Below are positions 47,278 to 60,036 of a stretch of DNA of 64,000 nt, piece after piece. The DNA is taken from positions 159,922,848 to 159,986,847 of the forward strand of contig OZ018322.1 in NCBI GenBank assembly GCA_963969495.1, written 5' to 3'. Origin of the DNA: Ceratothoa steindachneri. Its lineage: Eukaryota; Arthropoda; Malacostraca; Isopoda; Cymothoidae. The notes beneath the pieces were generated by a model. It had not been told where the DNA came from and searched no databases. It was given only the letters and a program-made list of their open reading frames with translations. How positions within the stretch are numbered: position 1 is the stretch's first letter; each line of letters opens with the position of its first letter. Made by a program: the position numbers and the translations under genes.

Positions 47278-49470
47278 TCATCCTTCATTTTTTTCGAGAG
47301 CATCTAAAATTACTAGCCTATTTTCAATTGTTTGCCTATTTGTTGGTTGCGAACAATTATCATCACTGTTATTAAGTATAATTAACAATTTTGCCGGTTT
47401 TACTCTGTCTAAAAATATTATATCCTGACGTCCATCAGAGAATTTCAATTGATTAACTTTTTCCTCGCCTTGAACAACACGGAACTGGGCTGCATAAGGC
47501 GCTTCTAAGGGATTTCGAACGCGATTCACTCGAACCAACACATGCGTGGAATCTCGTAATTCTTCTGGTAGGAACGATTTCGGTACCGAGTGTAGATGTG
47601 CTTCAGAGATTCGAGAAAAATTAATTTGCGACATGGTTTTGACTAATTCTTTGATGAATTTGAAATCCGCTTTCGAAGATGATGATACAACTAATAGTTT
47701 TGGACAAAGAAAGGTTGACCCTGACTGCAGTAAACGGCGAAAAACCCGAATTAATAGGTACGTATTAGATTCCTAGAAGAACAACTGGTAGAGGCATAAC
47801 TATCTTTGCCACGATCCAGTATAGAACGCTTGAAATTTCTGTGTGAACCTTTCACTATCCCGTTTATAATAGGTGGGTACGCCGTCGTTTAAAGGCAATG
47901 AAAACAAAACGAGACCTGATATATCCTTAAAAATTAAGGATTCAATTGAAGATCCAACCGTCTAAGAATGCTAAAACGACCGTCGTAGCTCTTTCTATGC
48001 ATGACAGCAGGTAACGATTATGAGATCGTGAGGATTGCCCAGATATTGTGCACGGCCCGAGCGGTCCAACAATGTCGATGTGAACCGTTTTAATTTTTTA
48101 GTGGGTATACGAAAGGGCAAGATTGTGGACTTGGTGTGTCGAATAACCAAAGTCGCTTGTCATGAGAGGCATTCTCGCGCACAGGAACGTATGTCTTTTT
48201 CTATATTAGGCCACAAATACCTCGTTTTTAACATTCGAAGTGATGCTTTAATCCATGTATTGGATATATTATGCAGTTGCATGAAATGTAAATTGTGCAG
48301 ACTGAAGAACCAACCATCGTGAGTATTTAGATGTTATTTTACAACAAAGTTAAGTGTTCACGGGAAAGTGAACTGATTTTAATTTGGAATGAAATGATTT
48401 CACCTCCTAATCTTGTTCTTGCACTGTTGCCAAACAATGTAGGTCTTTTGGGGCCATTTGGACTAAAGTGGCATTTCGAGATAGGCAATCAGCAACTACA
48501 TTGTCTTCACCTCGTACGTACGCTATAGCATTGGCATATTCTAAAATCACCATCTACTTACGTTGTTTGTTCATTTTTGCATGTAACGGCGAGGACAAGG
48601 CAAACACTATTGGTTTGTGGTCCGTACATATGGTCAAATGTCGACCTTCGATCATCTGTTTGAAATGGACACAGCAAGATACGAAGCACGGAGTTCCTTG
48701 TATTACCGAGCTAAATCTAGTCATTAGAAAACTGTTTTCCCATGGAGATGGTTAACCATGCTCTGTATTCTTGGTAGGGGATAACGGTCTGGTTTTGTTA
48801 TAGCGTTCAGTGATCGAAAATCACCCACAAATCATTATTTAATAGGGATCTTCTTTTGCAGCATTTGAATAGGTGAAGCTAAAAGTGAATTTGATGAACG
48901 TAGCACACCTCATTCAACAGAGTTTCGACTGTTTCTCTGGTAATTTGAAAGTTGCATTGGGTGGGCTAAAATTAGTGTATCGCTACCAATCTCGATGATA
49001 TGTACAACAGAGTCAGGTGGGGGAGAACTAACATCTACAAAACTTATGTTGTATATGGATTCGTGCTTGCGCAACACTGCCCTGCAATTGGTTTAGAGAT
49101 TGGAGCGATCACTAATAATTAATGAAGTCACGGGTGCACTGGCCTGCTAAACTTTGGATGCGAGCCTAGTCTGATTAATTATCAATAAGAATACTACGAG
49201 GAAAATCCACCAAACAATCGAAACGAGCAGGAAAATCGGTTCCTAATAATGGCGATCTAGTATATAAAACTACGATCATCCACCTAAATGAACGGCGCAG
49301 ACTAGGCATAATAAGGTTTAATTGCATTTTCACTGTGTATTTTTATTTTTCCTCGATTAGTAATTGCGATATTTACACACGAATTACGCATCTCACAAAT
49401 TTTCACAAGACAACGGAATAATGGATACGCTAGCACCTGTCTCGATTAAAAGTTCACTTTTCTTATAATT
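47278..49470 (-). pseudogene. pol of gypsy element 1 (protease, RT, RNase H, integrase)
   Basis: Reading leftward: protease LLIETGASVSIIP with ETGA at 49432-49443, where the catalytic DTG Asp is Glu. RT gives GDFRSLNAITKPDRYPLPRI and HGKTVF (~48770-48830), then jumps to RNase H, so the palm with YVDD is deleted. RNase H/tether: TICTDHKPIVFALSSPLHAK (~48590-48650) and YVRGEDNVVADCLSRNATL (~48470-48525). Integrase zinc finger and core: RMLKTRYLWPNIEKDIRSCA (~48190-48250), HTKSTILPF, then a degraded core. The C-terminus is an intact frame, 47278-47634: THVLVRVNRVRNPLEAPYAA and RQDIIFLDRVKPA. Multiple stops elsewhere. Confidence 0.85.
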
Positions 49471-49919
49471 AAGTTTGGCATGGAACGTGATCAGGGTTTC
49501 TATGCTGGTTGTCGCATTTTCTGCAGCCTGCCATTATAGTTTTTCGAGGGGGCTGGAGAAGATAGTCAGGATGATGGTTACATTTGTACTTTATCAGCTC
49601 GCTTTGGCCATCTGCACCACGGATTATAATATTTAGAATTCGACCCAAAGTATAAATGTAAAGGGCACACAACAGGCCATTGATTAATACGAAGAGGTCT
49701 GAACAGGAGTCGTACACAATTAGTATTATCAGTACTATGTTTGTACAGTACAAAATTGGATCGATGACTATCAAGGTACGTGCCGATGGGTACTGAACGC
49801 GCACCATGTGTATATTACATATTATTGATTTGATTATTACAACTAACATTAAAACTGATTGCGTATATATCCTAAAAAGTTTGGGCACCACTTTCATTGG
49901 TTGTACCTTTATTTTCACT

Positions 49920-50480
49920 AAAACACTGTGCCCCGTTAAATGGCATTAATTCGTCTGCAAGATTCCTTAATTAGTCTTGAGTCAAGCCCTTCTGCGTAGC
50001 GATGATGGGTGTGACGTTAGGCGGAAGGATTGGATAAACAGGTGTCTCACAATCTTTTCCCCTAACTCAAAATTGCAGTGCTGCTCTTCGTAGCTCTTCA
50101 AGATTGATTGATGGTCGTTCAGTAAGTGTGGATGATGCTATTAATTTCTGGAAGAGTTCGATCTTGTCTTCGCAAATAGTCCAACCACCTCTATTCTAAG
50201 GAGAGGGTACTTCTTCGATGAAAGAACCGCATCAGGAAGATGATCGACTGTCTATGGTGGTAAGGCAGCAAGAATACGGTAGAATTTTGTGCTATCCCGA
50301 GTTATACTTGAAATATGGAATTGTGCTTTCACTAGTTTGCACCATTACGCTACTGATGTTCCATCAATAACGAAAGTTCTGATGGTAATTGGGTTGACCA
50401 TTTCTGCTTCTCCATTTTCCCCTCGTTGCTTGTTCTGTGAGTCCATCTTCCGATCACTCTTCTCATCGGAACAAACAGGG
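49920..50480 (-). pseudogene. gag of gypsy element 1, decayed
   Basis: Minus strand fragments STKFYRILAALPP..VDHLPDAVL (~50205-50290), LFAKTRS, ERPSINLEELRRAALQF (~50070-50130) and LPPNVTPIIATQKGLTQD..RNLADELMPF (~49945-50025). This KFY.VLAALP...LPP.V..I.A.Q.GLTLD..A.LAD pattern belongs to gag proteins of arthropod gypsy elements. No zinc knuckle is visible before the protease. Confidence 0.7.
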
Positions 50481-50485
50481 CACCA
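50465..50485 (-). promoter_or_regulatory. Candidate primer-binding site of gypsy element 1
   Basis: Directly inside the 5' LTR the minus strand reads TGGTGCCCTGTTTGTTCCG. A TGG start adjacent to an LTR end is the expected form of a tRNA 3'-end complement. The tRNA was not identified. Confidence 0.4.
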
Positions 50486-50486
50486 G

Positions 50487-51111
50487 TTATCGTCTTGTAC
50501 TTATGGCTACCAGCTATAAAGGGGTGTGACAAAAAGGTTCCAGCGTACTTGGCTAATTTGATACAGGGCGCTAACATTGGACTGATTCCAATTTTAGGAA
50601 GATTATCTTCTCGTCTGATTTTAGTGATCTAGCCTTGGTTCGAGGACTTTTTAATTGAAAGAGACTCGATAGGCTGAGGCGCAATTAATTCGATTAAGCG
50701 TAGTCTAGTATTTCTAGGTTAGCCTAGTAATGCTTTGGGTCTGCCTTGGACTATGCTGGCTGCAAAGGGTTTATGGTCTTCCTGCCTTACTATGCTTTCC
50801 GTCTTTTACTCTCACTGTCTGCCCCTAGAGCCTTCTTTAGATGGTATTTAATGCGTCGAATATTTTGGGCGGGTCATGACCCACTGTTAGTCAATGATGA
50901 GGTTTGGGCGGACCTTACTCGACTTGATACTTATTTATGTGTACATGAGGATAGAGAGAAGGAGAGCATGGAGTCAAGCCCCTGCCAGACAATATTTTTA
51001 TGAAATTTCAAGATTATGATCTTCATCTTCCCGTTTCTCCAATCAGCACGTTTTGATAAACATACCAGCATAGGTGTTTTGGGCGCCTCCCAGAACCTTA
51101 GGGCACTACAA
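50487..51111 (-). repeat. 5' LTR of gypsy element 1
   Basis: Partner of 45649-46364. On the minus strand it begins TGTAGTGCCCTAAGGTTCTG, a TG start. Shorter than the 3' copy by about 90 bp through scattered indels. Confidence 0.8.
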
Positions 51112-53145
51112 TCTTCAGAATTACTTTTACGAAATCTTCTCCAATGGAGGAAGAGAGCTTTTGCAGGTATGGATAACGTTGTTCATTCAAATAAAAAATC
51201 TGATGGTATAAATCACTTTTTAGTTGAAAAACTATGGCAAAAGAGAAGTTTTACTGAATGCTAAAATGTTGGTTTACGCTTTTAATGTAATTCATAGTTT
51301 CTCTTTTAAAAAGAATTCTTTGTTAAATAGAAAATCTAATTGGAGTGCATATTGTCTATATACGATTTTTTTCACATGTCTTTTACTTTAGTTATATTCC
51401 TGGTAGATCTTTAGATTTATTTCATAAATAAATGTATAACTAATGATTTTTTTATATCAGATACCTTATTTGTTTGGTTGTCGTGTAGAATAAATAAATT
51501 TCAATTATGAAATAATCGTTTATTTTCCTAAAAACGTTTTTTTTATTGTACTTAGCCTAGATTTACAAATTTGAAAATTTATAGAATAATCACCCCTCAA
51601 GATAAACTTTTTAAATGCATAGAGTGCCAATTTGTTTTTCCCTAAACATGCACAGTTATTAAAGATTAAAAAATTAAAAATATTTTGTACTCATTTTTCG
51701 GGTAAGAATCTTATTGACATATTTATTCAACAAAAAATTGTCTTTTATTTAAGAATTAAGTGAAATCTCATACATTTTCTATTTCCAGATCATATTCACG
51801 TTCAATTTAAGCTGTTTATGTCTGATCTACTTCGGATCCCTTTTACCTAACTTATAATAAATGCGAAAAAGTATGCTTGTTTGCTCACAAATAGCCCAAA
51901 ATGTATTTGACAGGCCCAGAGAGAAAAAACCGAGAGCTTCTTCAATTTATATCACGTTTTACTATATGTTAGCTATTCACTTTCAACTCTACTTACAACC
52001 AAATATTATTAAAATGTGTTGCAAAAAGCACTGCAAAGGTAGCTGTATTTAATCACAAATACAGCTAAACCTATTAAATTCAGAGTCGCTTTTCGACAAG
52101 TTGCTACCACCAAGCGGTCTTCTAGTTGTGTCAATGCTACTCCTCCGTTGAGATCTCTGGTTAAAACCAAGGAATTTTAATTAACCTTTCGAATTTTGAC
52201 CGATGCTCTGGATCTTATTTGAACACAGGCGTGAGCAATGATCATTGACAGTTCTTTTTGGTAGTCTTGAAAAGCTCAAGAAACGATGCTTTTCCACTAC
52301 ACCTGCTGAATTTTCTATTGTTAGAGGTAATAAAAAAGTTACCAAATAAAGTTTTCCCACCCATAGCTATCGTAGGGGTCACTTTTTCCAAGCGATGGTA
52401 GATTTAAAAAATAGATATCTTATGAAAAATGGGACCATTGTTATTTTAGAGTCGCATCTCGCTAGAGCGGCAAAAAAATGTCTCTTTAGGTAACTCTCAT
52501 ACCATTATACATGTATTAGGAATTGTAGTATCTCTCATCTGAGCATTCACACTATTCACCAAGGAGGTTTAGCATAGTTGTTGTATTTGCGGAGGTTCAA
52601 GACAGTTGATTTCCCTCGCCAAATAATAATGTTCAAGTTTGAGGAGGAAGCTCATAGGGAACTTTCTAAATAATATTAATGCTAATAATTTTAATAGTGA
52701 TAAAATAATAAGAATGTTGTATTGTATCATTCATTTGAGTATTCACTAGTCGTATCCGAGCCAATCTTCACGTTCATATTTTTGTTTCTTGAAATTTACC
52801 CCACGCTACAGTTTGACAGGGTACTTCTTCCTCACGCCATTACATCATGTAAGTCAAGCAAAGAATTTATCTACCTCATGAAAAAATATGTAAAATAGGT
52901 ATTGTTATCCTTCTCTTTATTCGTATCATTGATGTAGCAACCTAAAAAAAACAAATGATTGTCGTTGTATGACCAGGTGTACACGGTTATCCGCATACTG
53001 GCCTACCAGCCGACTTAAATTAATGATCCTCCTGGGGATGGTTCTTGCTTATGGCTGTCTTTCGAATATGAAGACGACTCATGCTTCACTCGATGAAAAT
53101 AGAAATAAATTTAGGGGTATGAATTTATGGTGTCTGACTGTTGTG
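51112..53145. other. AT-rich interval, no recognised gene
   Basis: Only short frames. Nothing similar to the neighbouring retroelements. Confidence 0.4.
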
Positions 53146-53149
53146 CCAG

Positions 53150-56100
53150 CGCAGATGACTATGTAGCAGATTTGCGATTCACACACTCTGCCACAGAAAT
53201 GACACTCTATTCCGGGGTTATTTTGCTGCTGGACTGGTAGATTGGGGGGCTGTTGTCTTCTCGCCTCTCTCTCGTTGTGGATGGACTATTCAAGGTGTGA
53301 CAATCACTCCATACACGTCGATCTCCATGCTGGTCGGTCACTGGCTTTGACTTCCCAAGTCAGGGGTTCAATATTGCACCTTTTAGAGTTGCTTTTACTT
53401 GATTTTTATAGCATTTCATTGGCCTACCTTGTCTGCGGTGTCCTAGTGGGAGTTGTTTATAAAGGATTTGTCGAGGTAGTCTGTCATCACTCATGCAAAT
53501 TATATGTCCAGTCCATCGAAGTTCTTTTTGTGCAAGCATGGTCTCAATGGAAGTTGTGCTGGTGCATCGAAGGATTTCTACATTGAGAATTTTGTCCCTC
53601 CATGTTTGCTTGATAATTTTCTGCAGATTTTTTATATGAAATGCATTCAATTGTTTGTTATGCTTCTGTAAGCAGTCCATAGTTCAGCACTGTAGATTAG
53701 ATTAGTTATAGATACAGTGGTGTAGACAGCTATCTTCGTTTTTCGGCTGTAGTTATCGTTTTTGAAGACTCTTATTGCCAGCTTTCAAAAGGCTACAGAG
53801 GCTGGATTTATTCTGTTGCAGACCTCTTCACTTATATTATACTCATCCACAGTTTGCTTCCTAGATATTAAATATCTTTACCGTTGATGTGAAAAGTTAG
53901 ACGTGGCTGTGTATTCTGTCATAGCGTTAGTATCTCTGTTTTATTGACATCAATTTTCAGACCCATTGCTTCGTAAAGACTGCTATGACATTGAGGGATC
54001 TTTGTAGAGCAGGTGATGAGTGTGCAATCAGCGCACAGTCGTCTGAATATAGAAGTTCCAGAATATTAAGGGTTAAAGATTTCTTGCGGGCTTTAAGTCT
54101 TCTTAAATTAAATAGGTCGCCATCATGTCAGTAATGGATAGCAACCCTGTCCACCTGAGGAATTTCATTCTGACTGAGTAAGGTGATAGCAGATATAAAG
54201 ATGTTAAATAACACTGGGACTATGACACATCCTTGCTTTACACCAACTTCAACGCTGAAAGGTGCGGATCTTTCTCCTGTGGCAAGTACTGTTGCTGTCA
54301 TGCCATCGTGTAGTTTTTTTCAGGATTGAGAAGAATTTTGAAGCGCAGCCAAACTTTTCTAAATCGAACGTTAGTAGTTTCCTATTAACTGTATTAAAAG
54401 CTTTTTGAAGGTAACTAAAAGCTATGTAGACGTCTGTGTTGTACTCATTGCTCTTCTCCTTTAGTTGTCTTGCACAGAGTATCATGTCGCTGGTGCTCCT
54501 GTCCTTATGAAGTCCGCACTGTGTTTCTGGCAAGGTGCTCTCTGATATATGGCGACATAATCTGACAAGCATAATTCTTGTTAGAATTTTAGATGCCACT
54601 AACAGTAGAGAGCTTCCTCTGCTATTTTCACAGAGTGCTCAATCACCCTTATTTTTCTACAGAAACACCATATCAGATTTCAGAAATTCAGCGCGAGGTT
54701 CTCCGGTATTCCAGATAAACGACATGAACTCATGTATTTTTGAGTATAAGAATTAGCCACCTTCGTTATACAGTTCAGAGGGAAGGCAATCTGGGCCAGG
54801 TGATTTATGATTTTTAAGGATTTTATGGCGTCAAGAGTTTCCTTAAAAGTGAGCAGTTTGTCCATCTCTATTGCTAGAGTTACCTGAGAAATTGATTCTA
54901 AAAGGTTTGGCTTTATAGGGTTTCTATGATTTAACATGGTTTGGAAATTCTTTCCCCAGCGATTTAGAATGGCTGTTTAGTATTTTAGGAGATTGACATC
55001 TTGTGATCTAAGAATGGGCTAAATTGCATTTTACAGGCCCATAAATAGTTTTCAGGCCGTTTTAGAGCCCATGTTGGTTAAAAATGTCAGCAAGGTGTCA
55101 TCTTGTGATCTGACAGGGGTCAAATCGCATTTTACAGGCCTATAGAGAGCCTATAGTCCGTTTTAGAACCCATATTGGTTGTTATTGTTAGCACGGTGTT
55201 GCAGTTTTTTTTTGTTTGGACCTCCATTAATTTCCCATATCAATAAGCTTGAGTTGAGTTTCCTTTCTTTAATTATCCAAAGTTAGTTTCAGATGGGCGG
55301 AACTTAGGTTTGAGAGCCAGACATCATGGCCTTATTCTTCGGCGTCAGAAAGATTTGAATTTTTTCGCATTTTCGTCAAACCAGCCTTTATGGTGTTGAC
55401 GTTGAAAACCTATAGTCTCTTCTCCCAACTGCTTTTGAATAGAAGGAGAGTGGTGCAGACGTTGCTAGCTGTCACAGTTCGGGGGGGGGGGCTAGTTGTG
55501 GCCTTGCATCAAATTTCGTTTTTATTGGTATTTAGATTTTTTGATGAGCATGTACGCTGAGCTGAGCCGCGTATTATAAGATTTAGCTGGCAGAGTAACT
55601 TAGTATGATCTGTTGAGCACTCGGCACCTCTCATTACTTGTGTTAGGTAAATGTCCTTTTGGTCACTCTGTCTGGTCATTATAAAATCAATCATATGCCC
55701 ATGTTTGCAACGTAGGTAAGTCCAAGTGGTTTTATATTTGTTTGGAAGGTGAAATGTATGTACTATTAGTGGTAATAAGATTATGCTCTGAACAGATTGT
55801 TGGCAGTCTGAGACCGTTACTTTTCATTGTTCCCATTCCATGTTTGTCATTGACCTTTGGCCAGAGATGGGCTTGTTTTCCTACTCCTGTGTTGAAATCC
55901 CAAAGCAATAGGATTTTGTCTTCTTTGGGTACTGCGACTAGTGCTGAATGTAACGATTCATAGAATGCATATTTTTGTTCTTCACTGGAGTCTAGTGTTG
56001 GAGCATATGCACCATTTACGATGGTGAAACGGTGTTTTGTAAGAGGTTTTTTTTTTTTAATTAATTAAGCGGCCTTTTGTAAGAGGTATACGCCCTGTCA

Positions 56101-56500
56101 TCATTCTTGGGGATATGTCTACTGGCGATTCATTTATTTTGGTTAGTAATTTGTTACGTATGGCAAAGCCAACTCCATGCATTTTCCGTTCGTATTCATC
56201 ATAGCATTTGCAGTAGACTGTTTTTTCCTCACCAACATCTGTTAAACTATCTTCGCCTGGTAATCTCCTTTCTCTCAGTGCCACAATGTCAACATTGTAT
56301 CTGTTCAGGTAATGGGCAATAATAGCTGTTCTGCGTCGATATCTGGTTTGGGGTTCATTATCTGAGAAGGTTCTGATATTCCACTCAGTAACTATAATTG
56401 GTATTTTCGCTTTCTTAAGTTTACGACCACAGTCAGGGATGACTTGACGGACGGGGTCTTTTGCCCACGTTGTTGTAAGGATGCGTTTTTTTTTCAAACC
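53150..56500 (-). pseudogene. Nearly full-length decayed LINE (endonuclease, RT, C-terminal zinc-finger-like end)
   Basis: The N-terminal frame 56057-56497 reads IVTEWNIRTFSDN, RRTAIIAHYLNRYNVDIVAL and GVGFAIRNKLL. Its EEP continues WDFNTGVGKQ (usual GDFN is WDFN at 55891-55902), NSNGLR, FIMTRQSDQKDIYLTQVMRG and AECSTDH (~55610-55640). RT: KILTRIMLVRLCRHI, LPETQCG..KDRSTSDMIL (54470-54545), SYLQKAFNTVNRKLL where both Asp of the usual DL..AFD are lost, and EVGVKQGC-like sequence at ~54230. [14 protein letters not shown] follows with YSDD at 54039-54050. C-terminus: LRWTGHIICMSDDRLPRQIL (~53460-53525), GHRRQGRPMK, then ECHFCGRVCESQ (53170-53205). The style matches LINEs often misannotated as craniofacial development protein 2-like. 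Clade left open. Confidence 0.88.
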
Positions 56501-57200
56501 GTGTCTTGGTAACGGTCATTCCCATTCATGGACGAGTAGTGAGGCTTCTGTTTCCGACTCCTCAGACATGTTGAGAGCACACGAAAGCTGAGCCAGCGGC
56601 GATCACCTAATCATCGTCTGCGTGAAGGAATCAATCTCGCAGCTCCCTGCCACTTACACCTTATCCTGTCACCGAGGTAGTTTTGATGATAAAGGGTAAA
56701 TGAAGCGATGAGTGTGTGAAAAGCATGATTGAGTGAAAGGAAATGAATGAAAGAAAGAGATGAGAGATGAGAAAATATAAGGGGAGCTGAGCTTGCGCAG
56801 TGAGTGGATAAATGTGGAGAGACGCTTGCGTGGGGCCTCTTCCCACAGCTTAGCCTTACACAGAATTGATGGTGGCAAGAGTTTATTAGGGCGACCATCG
56901 ACTGCGAGAGGTCGCATAGGTCTGCCGGGAATCCTATTTGTGGAAAGCCAGCCAATTTGGGACCCAACTAACAGCTTTTAGATTCGGTGTTGTGCTGACG
57001 TAGACCTATCCGAATCAAGTGTAACCCAGAGTTCAGTAGGGGGTATTATCGCAGAGGAGAATACAGCTACTCTTACCTGATTTATCCTGCTGGTTGTGTA
57101 GTTGTCCGTGGTGTGTCCGTAGGGGATAACATGTTAGGTTCTTGGAGCCACAGGTGAGGGCTGGATGCCAGTATGGGAACCAATGTCATCTAGATCACTC
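56501..57200 (-). other. Probable 5' region of the LINE
   Basis: Higher GC than average and free of other motifs. Three overlapping minus frames at 56611-56967 are open but show no domain; they may be the untranslated leader of the LINE. Confidence 0.35.
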
Positions 57201-57218
57201 TAAAAAAGAGAAGCGCAA

Positions 57219-57271
57219 CCACCTGGGTACAAGATTACTATCCCCCTGTAACACCCCATACACCCAGGTGG
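57219..57271. repeat. 10-bp perfect inverted repeat, CCACCTGGGT / ACCCAGGTGG
   Basis: Arms 57219-57228 and 57262-57271. Between them is TGTAACACCCCATACACCC (from 57248); its reverse complement ends GTGTTACA, a plausible LTR 3' end for the minus-strand gypsy element to the right. Confidence 0.6.
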
Positions 57272-57360
57272 ATGGTTCTAATAGTGGTTTAATTACATAG
57301 TTGCTAGACCAAGGAATATTCGAACACGGCTGCAAAAATATACTTTAATAGAACTAAAGT

Positions 57361-57364
<4 letters not shown>

Positions 57365-57397
<33 letters not shown>
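57365..57397. repeat. (AT)n microsatellite
   Basis: Alternating T/A over 33 bp. Confidence 0.9.
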
Positions 57398-57400
<3 letters not shown>

Positions 57401-58555
57401 CAAGTTAAATGGCAATGCAATTAAATATTGACGGTTCACTGTTAAGATGATTAACACTATCAATTAAGTTTGAACCGAGGGATAATTTATTAAGTAATGA
57501 TTAATGATTTTACAATTATGCAAGTTCTAGAGCAAAGAGGATCCTTTTGTTTCGACACAATAAAGGTGGGAAGAGCGTGACGAAGCGACGTTTAAATCCC
57601 ATTTACCTTGATATGCGGCAAGTAGGTCTAGGTAGGTAAATTCGACCTTAAACTTGTGGGCGTCTCACGGCACGCTCAATCCAACTACGGGAAACTGAAG
57701 TTGGGGGCCTCTTATCCTTAAGAGGCAAACAGAGGGTGCTTTAGGGATGGCTTTTCTGATCCTAAAAATCTGAAAAGACGTGGTCAGAAATGTTGAAACG
57801 TGCCTAAAACTATCTCCCCGACTAGCTCTTTCTTGACTCTTCGACAATCACTTAATTCTTCTTGGGACGAGAATGTAGTCAATTCCCTCTCCGAATAATG
57901 AATACGTACGACACAATATGCATGTTAACTTCGAGGTCTTGAATATATACTAAAAAATTCTCTAGACAGGGAGAGAGATTCATTGCCAACAGACTTCCTT
58001 AATTGCCTTGGGTCTCGATAAGGTTCCAATGCGCGAAGTCGCTTGCCCCCTTAATGGTCTTCCCATTGTATTAATTTTCGCAGTATATAATGCCGATGAA
58101 TTTAGAGCGGTCAACGGTGAACTGGAGATGTCAGGATGCGGGAGGGAATTCCTTTCTCTTTCTTTATTCTTCCACACTCCTTCCTTTTCAGGAAGACAAC
58201 TTTTTTCCCCTATAAGTCGAGTGTGAAAAAAATGACTCGAAAATTAGTGCAACGAGATACAAAAAAAATTCGGACATGAGCGACGTTAGGAAATATTAAT
58301 CATTACTTCAGACTATACGCACAGGTACAATAAAATAACAAACCAAAATTAATATTAAGCCATACAACACATTGAGTATCTAAAAAAAATAAAAAAAATA
58401 ACCATTACTAAAGACACACAACAACAGAGGAAAATTATACAACACTTCAAACAATTAACCTATATATAAAACAAATCAGCAAATATATTTACAAGGAGAT
58501 ACGCTAATGGTATCTTTAATTTATGGCAATAGGGTCTTCTAGATGATTTCTACTT
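57398..58555. other. Non-coding interval, possibly 3' LTR of gypsy element 2
   Basis: Lies just downstream (minus sense) of RNase H. No integrase or other domain found, consistent with an element whose pol ends in RNase H. No matching LTR was found near 62 kb. Confidence 0.3.
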
Positions 58556-59990
58556 AAACTATCCGCAAAACAATTATGAGTACATTTGATATACGCAATA
58601 TGGAATTGATATTCCATGTACAACAGACTTCAACCTATTGGTTATCAATTTTGACTCTTAAATTACGAAGGTCTAACAATTGCTTATTGTCACTCTTAAT
58701 TAGGAATTCGGTTCCTATAAAGTACATTCTAAAATTTCAAATTGACCATACTATAGCTAATGCATAGGGTTCAATGGTGACGTAAGCCTGTTGGCGGACA
58801 GACAGCTGCCTGCTCACATACGCAACGGGATATCCACTTCCATCGTTTACATACTGTATGAAGGCACCATCTATAACATCACGAGAGGCATCATTACGAA
58901 TCCCAATATTTTTGTTTTGATTCGGAAGTCTTATATCGGAGCAGACATCAATTTCTCCTTCGGCTAGTTAAAACTAGACACCGCAGGAGGAGTCCAACTG
59001 AGATGATTCGCTCCCGTTTTCTTTAACATATCATTTAGGGGTAACGCTATAGTGGCGAAATTAAGAATCAAGAGCCTGTAAAATGAAACAGAACCCAGAA
59101 ATGCCCGCAGCTTCTTCTTCCTCGGGGAAGCCACTTTTCAGCTATGGCTTTAACTTTGTCTTCTTGCGGGACAATCTGGTTCTTTCCGATCTTAAAACTA
59201 AGATATTTAATCCTATCATATACGAAATGACACTTCGACGGGCCTATTGTGAGTCCGTGTGCGTGCAAACGGATTAACAAAGCGCGAAGAGACTGTACGT
59301 GCTGGCTTATGTACGGATAGCAACGTACACGTTGTCAAAATAAAAGGTTAAACTGACTACGCCGTCTACAATTCGTCGCATCATTTGATTGCAGTTACCA
59401 CACGTAGTTACCAAACAAGAACGAAGACGGGTAAATTGCATTAATCCTTTCTCTGTAGCAAAAGCAGTAAAGCGCTTAAAAGATTCGGAGAGTGCAATTT
59501 GATGGTAGGCCTTACAAAGATCAATTTCGGAGATGAATTTTGCATCTTCGAGAAGATGTAGGTTTTGATCAATCAAAGCTATGGGCTCGGCGTCGAAATG
59601 GGTGACTGAATTTTATTTTTAAGAATCGACGCACATCCTTAATGGTTGATCGGCCTTTCTGACCATCAAAATCGGTGCAGAAAAGTCAGATGAGTAAGGC
59701 TCGATGATCCCCAATCTAAGCAATTTTTTTACTTCGGCGTTAAACGCGAGGCGTAACTGAAAGAGAATAAGCAAGGGTTTACTGGTTCTTGCGTTTTTAA
59801 AACAATCTTATGAGTGAATTGGGTTAAACAAACTTGGGTTTCGCAGACTACGTCCGAAAATTCATTTAGTAGGCTCGCCAATTGAGCCTTCTTGATGGGT
59901 TGGACATGGGGGTTGAAATCGAGCTCAGGGGCAGAGTTAAATTGGGGGGAAAAGAGAGACGGCAATGAGTATTTGTCGTCTGCTTCCACC
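58556..59990 (-). pseudogene. Gypsy element 2: reverse transcriptase and RNase H
   Basis: Frame 59729-59989 is the pre-RT region: LLNEFSDVVCETQVCLTQFT and HKIVLKTQEPVNPCLFSFSY. It is followed by a degraded GIIEPYSSDFSAPI-like block. RT: FISEIDLCKAYHQIALSES, TAFATEKGLMQF, and YFDN in place of YVDD at 59331-59342, which would abolish activity. Then RLHAHGLTIGPSKCHF and KYLSFKIGKNQIVPQEDKVK. RNase H: IRNDASRDVIDGAFIQYV, PVAYVSRQLSVRQQAYVTIE (~58780-58850), IKSDNKQLLDL and a YIKCTHNCFADSLSRN end near 58560. Integrase is not found downstream. Confidence 0.82.
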
Positions 59991-60036
59991 CAGATCGTTT
60001 GAACAAGGCAAAGCGGTTCGACCGAGTAATTTACCT

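Larger units (their letters stand above)
45649..51111 (-). mobile_element. Complete but decayed Ty3/gypsy LTR retrotransposon 1
   Basis: Two related segments of about 0.6-0.7 kb flank an internal region that reads gag, protease, RT, RNase H and integrase in the usual gypsy order on the minus strand. Length is about 5.46 kb. The LTRs differ by many substitutions and indels, RT is internally deleted and every domain carries stops or frameshifts, so the insertion is old. Confidence 0.82.

Noticed and set aside
49469..49918. 149-codon minus frame
   Set aside because: It covers the gag-protease junction out of frame with the LLIETGASVS protease; no motif of its own.
56611..56967. Three overlapping minus frames up to 118 codons
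   Set aside because: No domain in any frame; position suggests LINE leader sequence.
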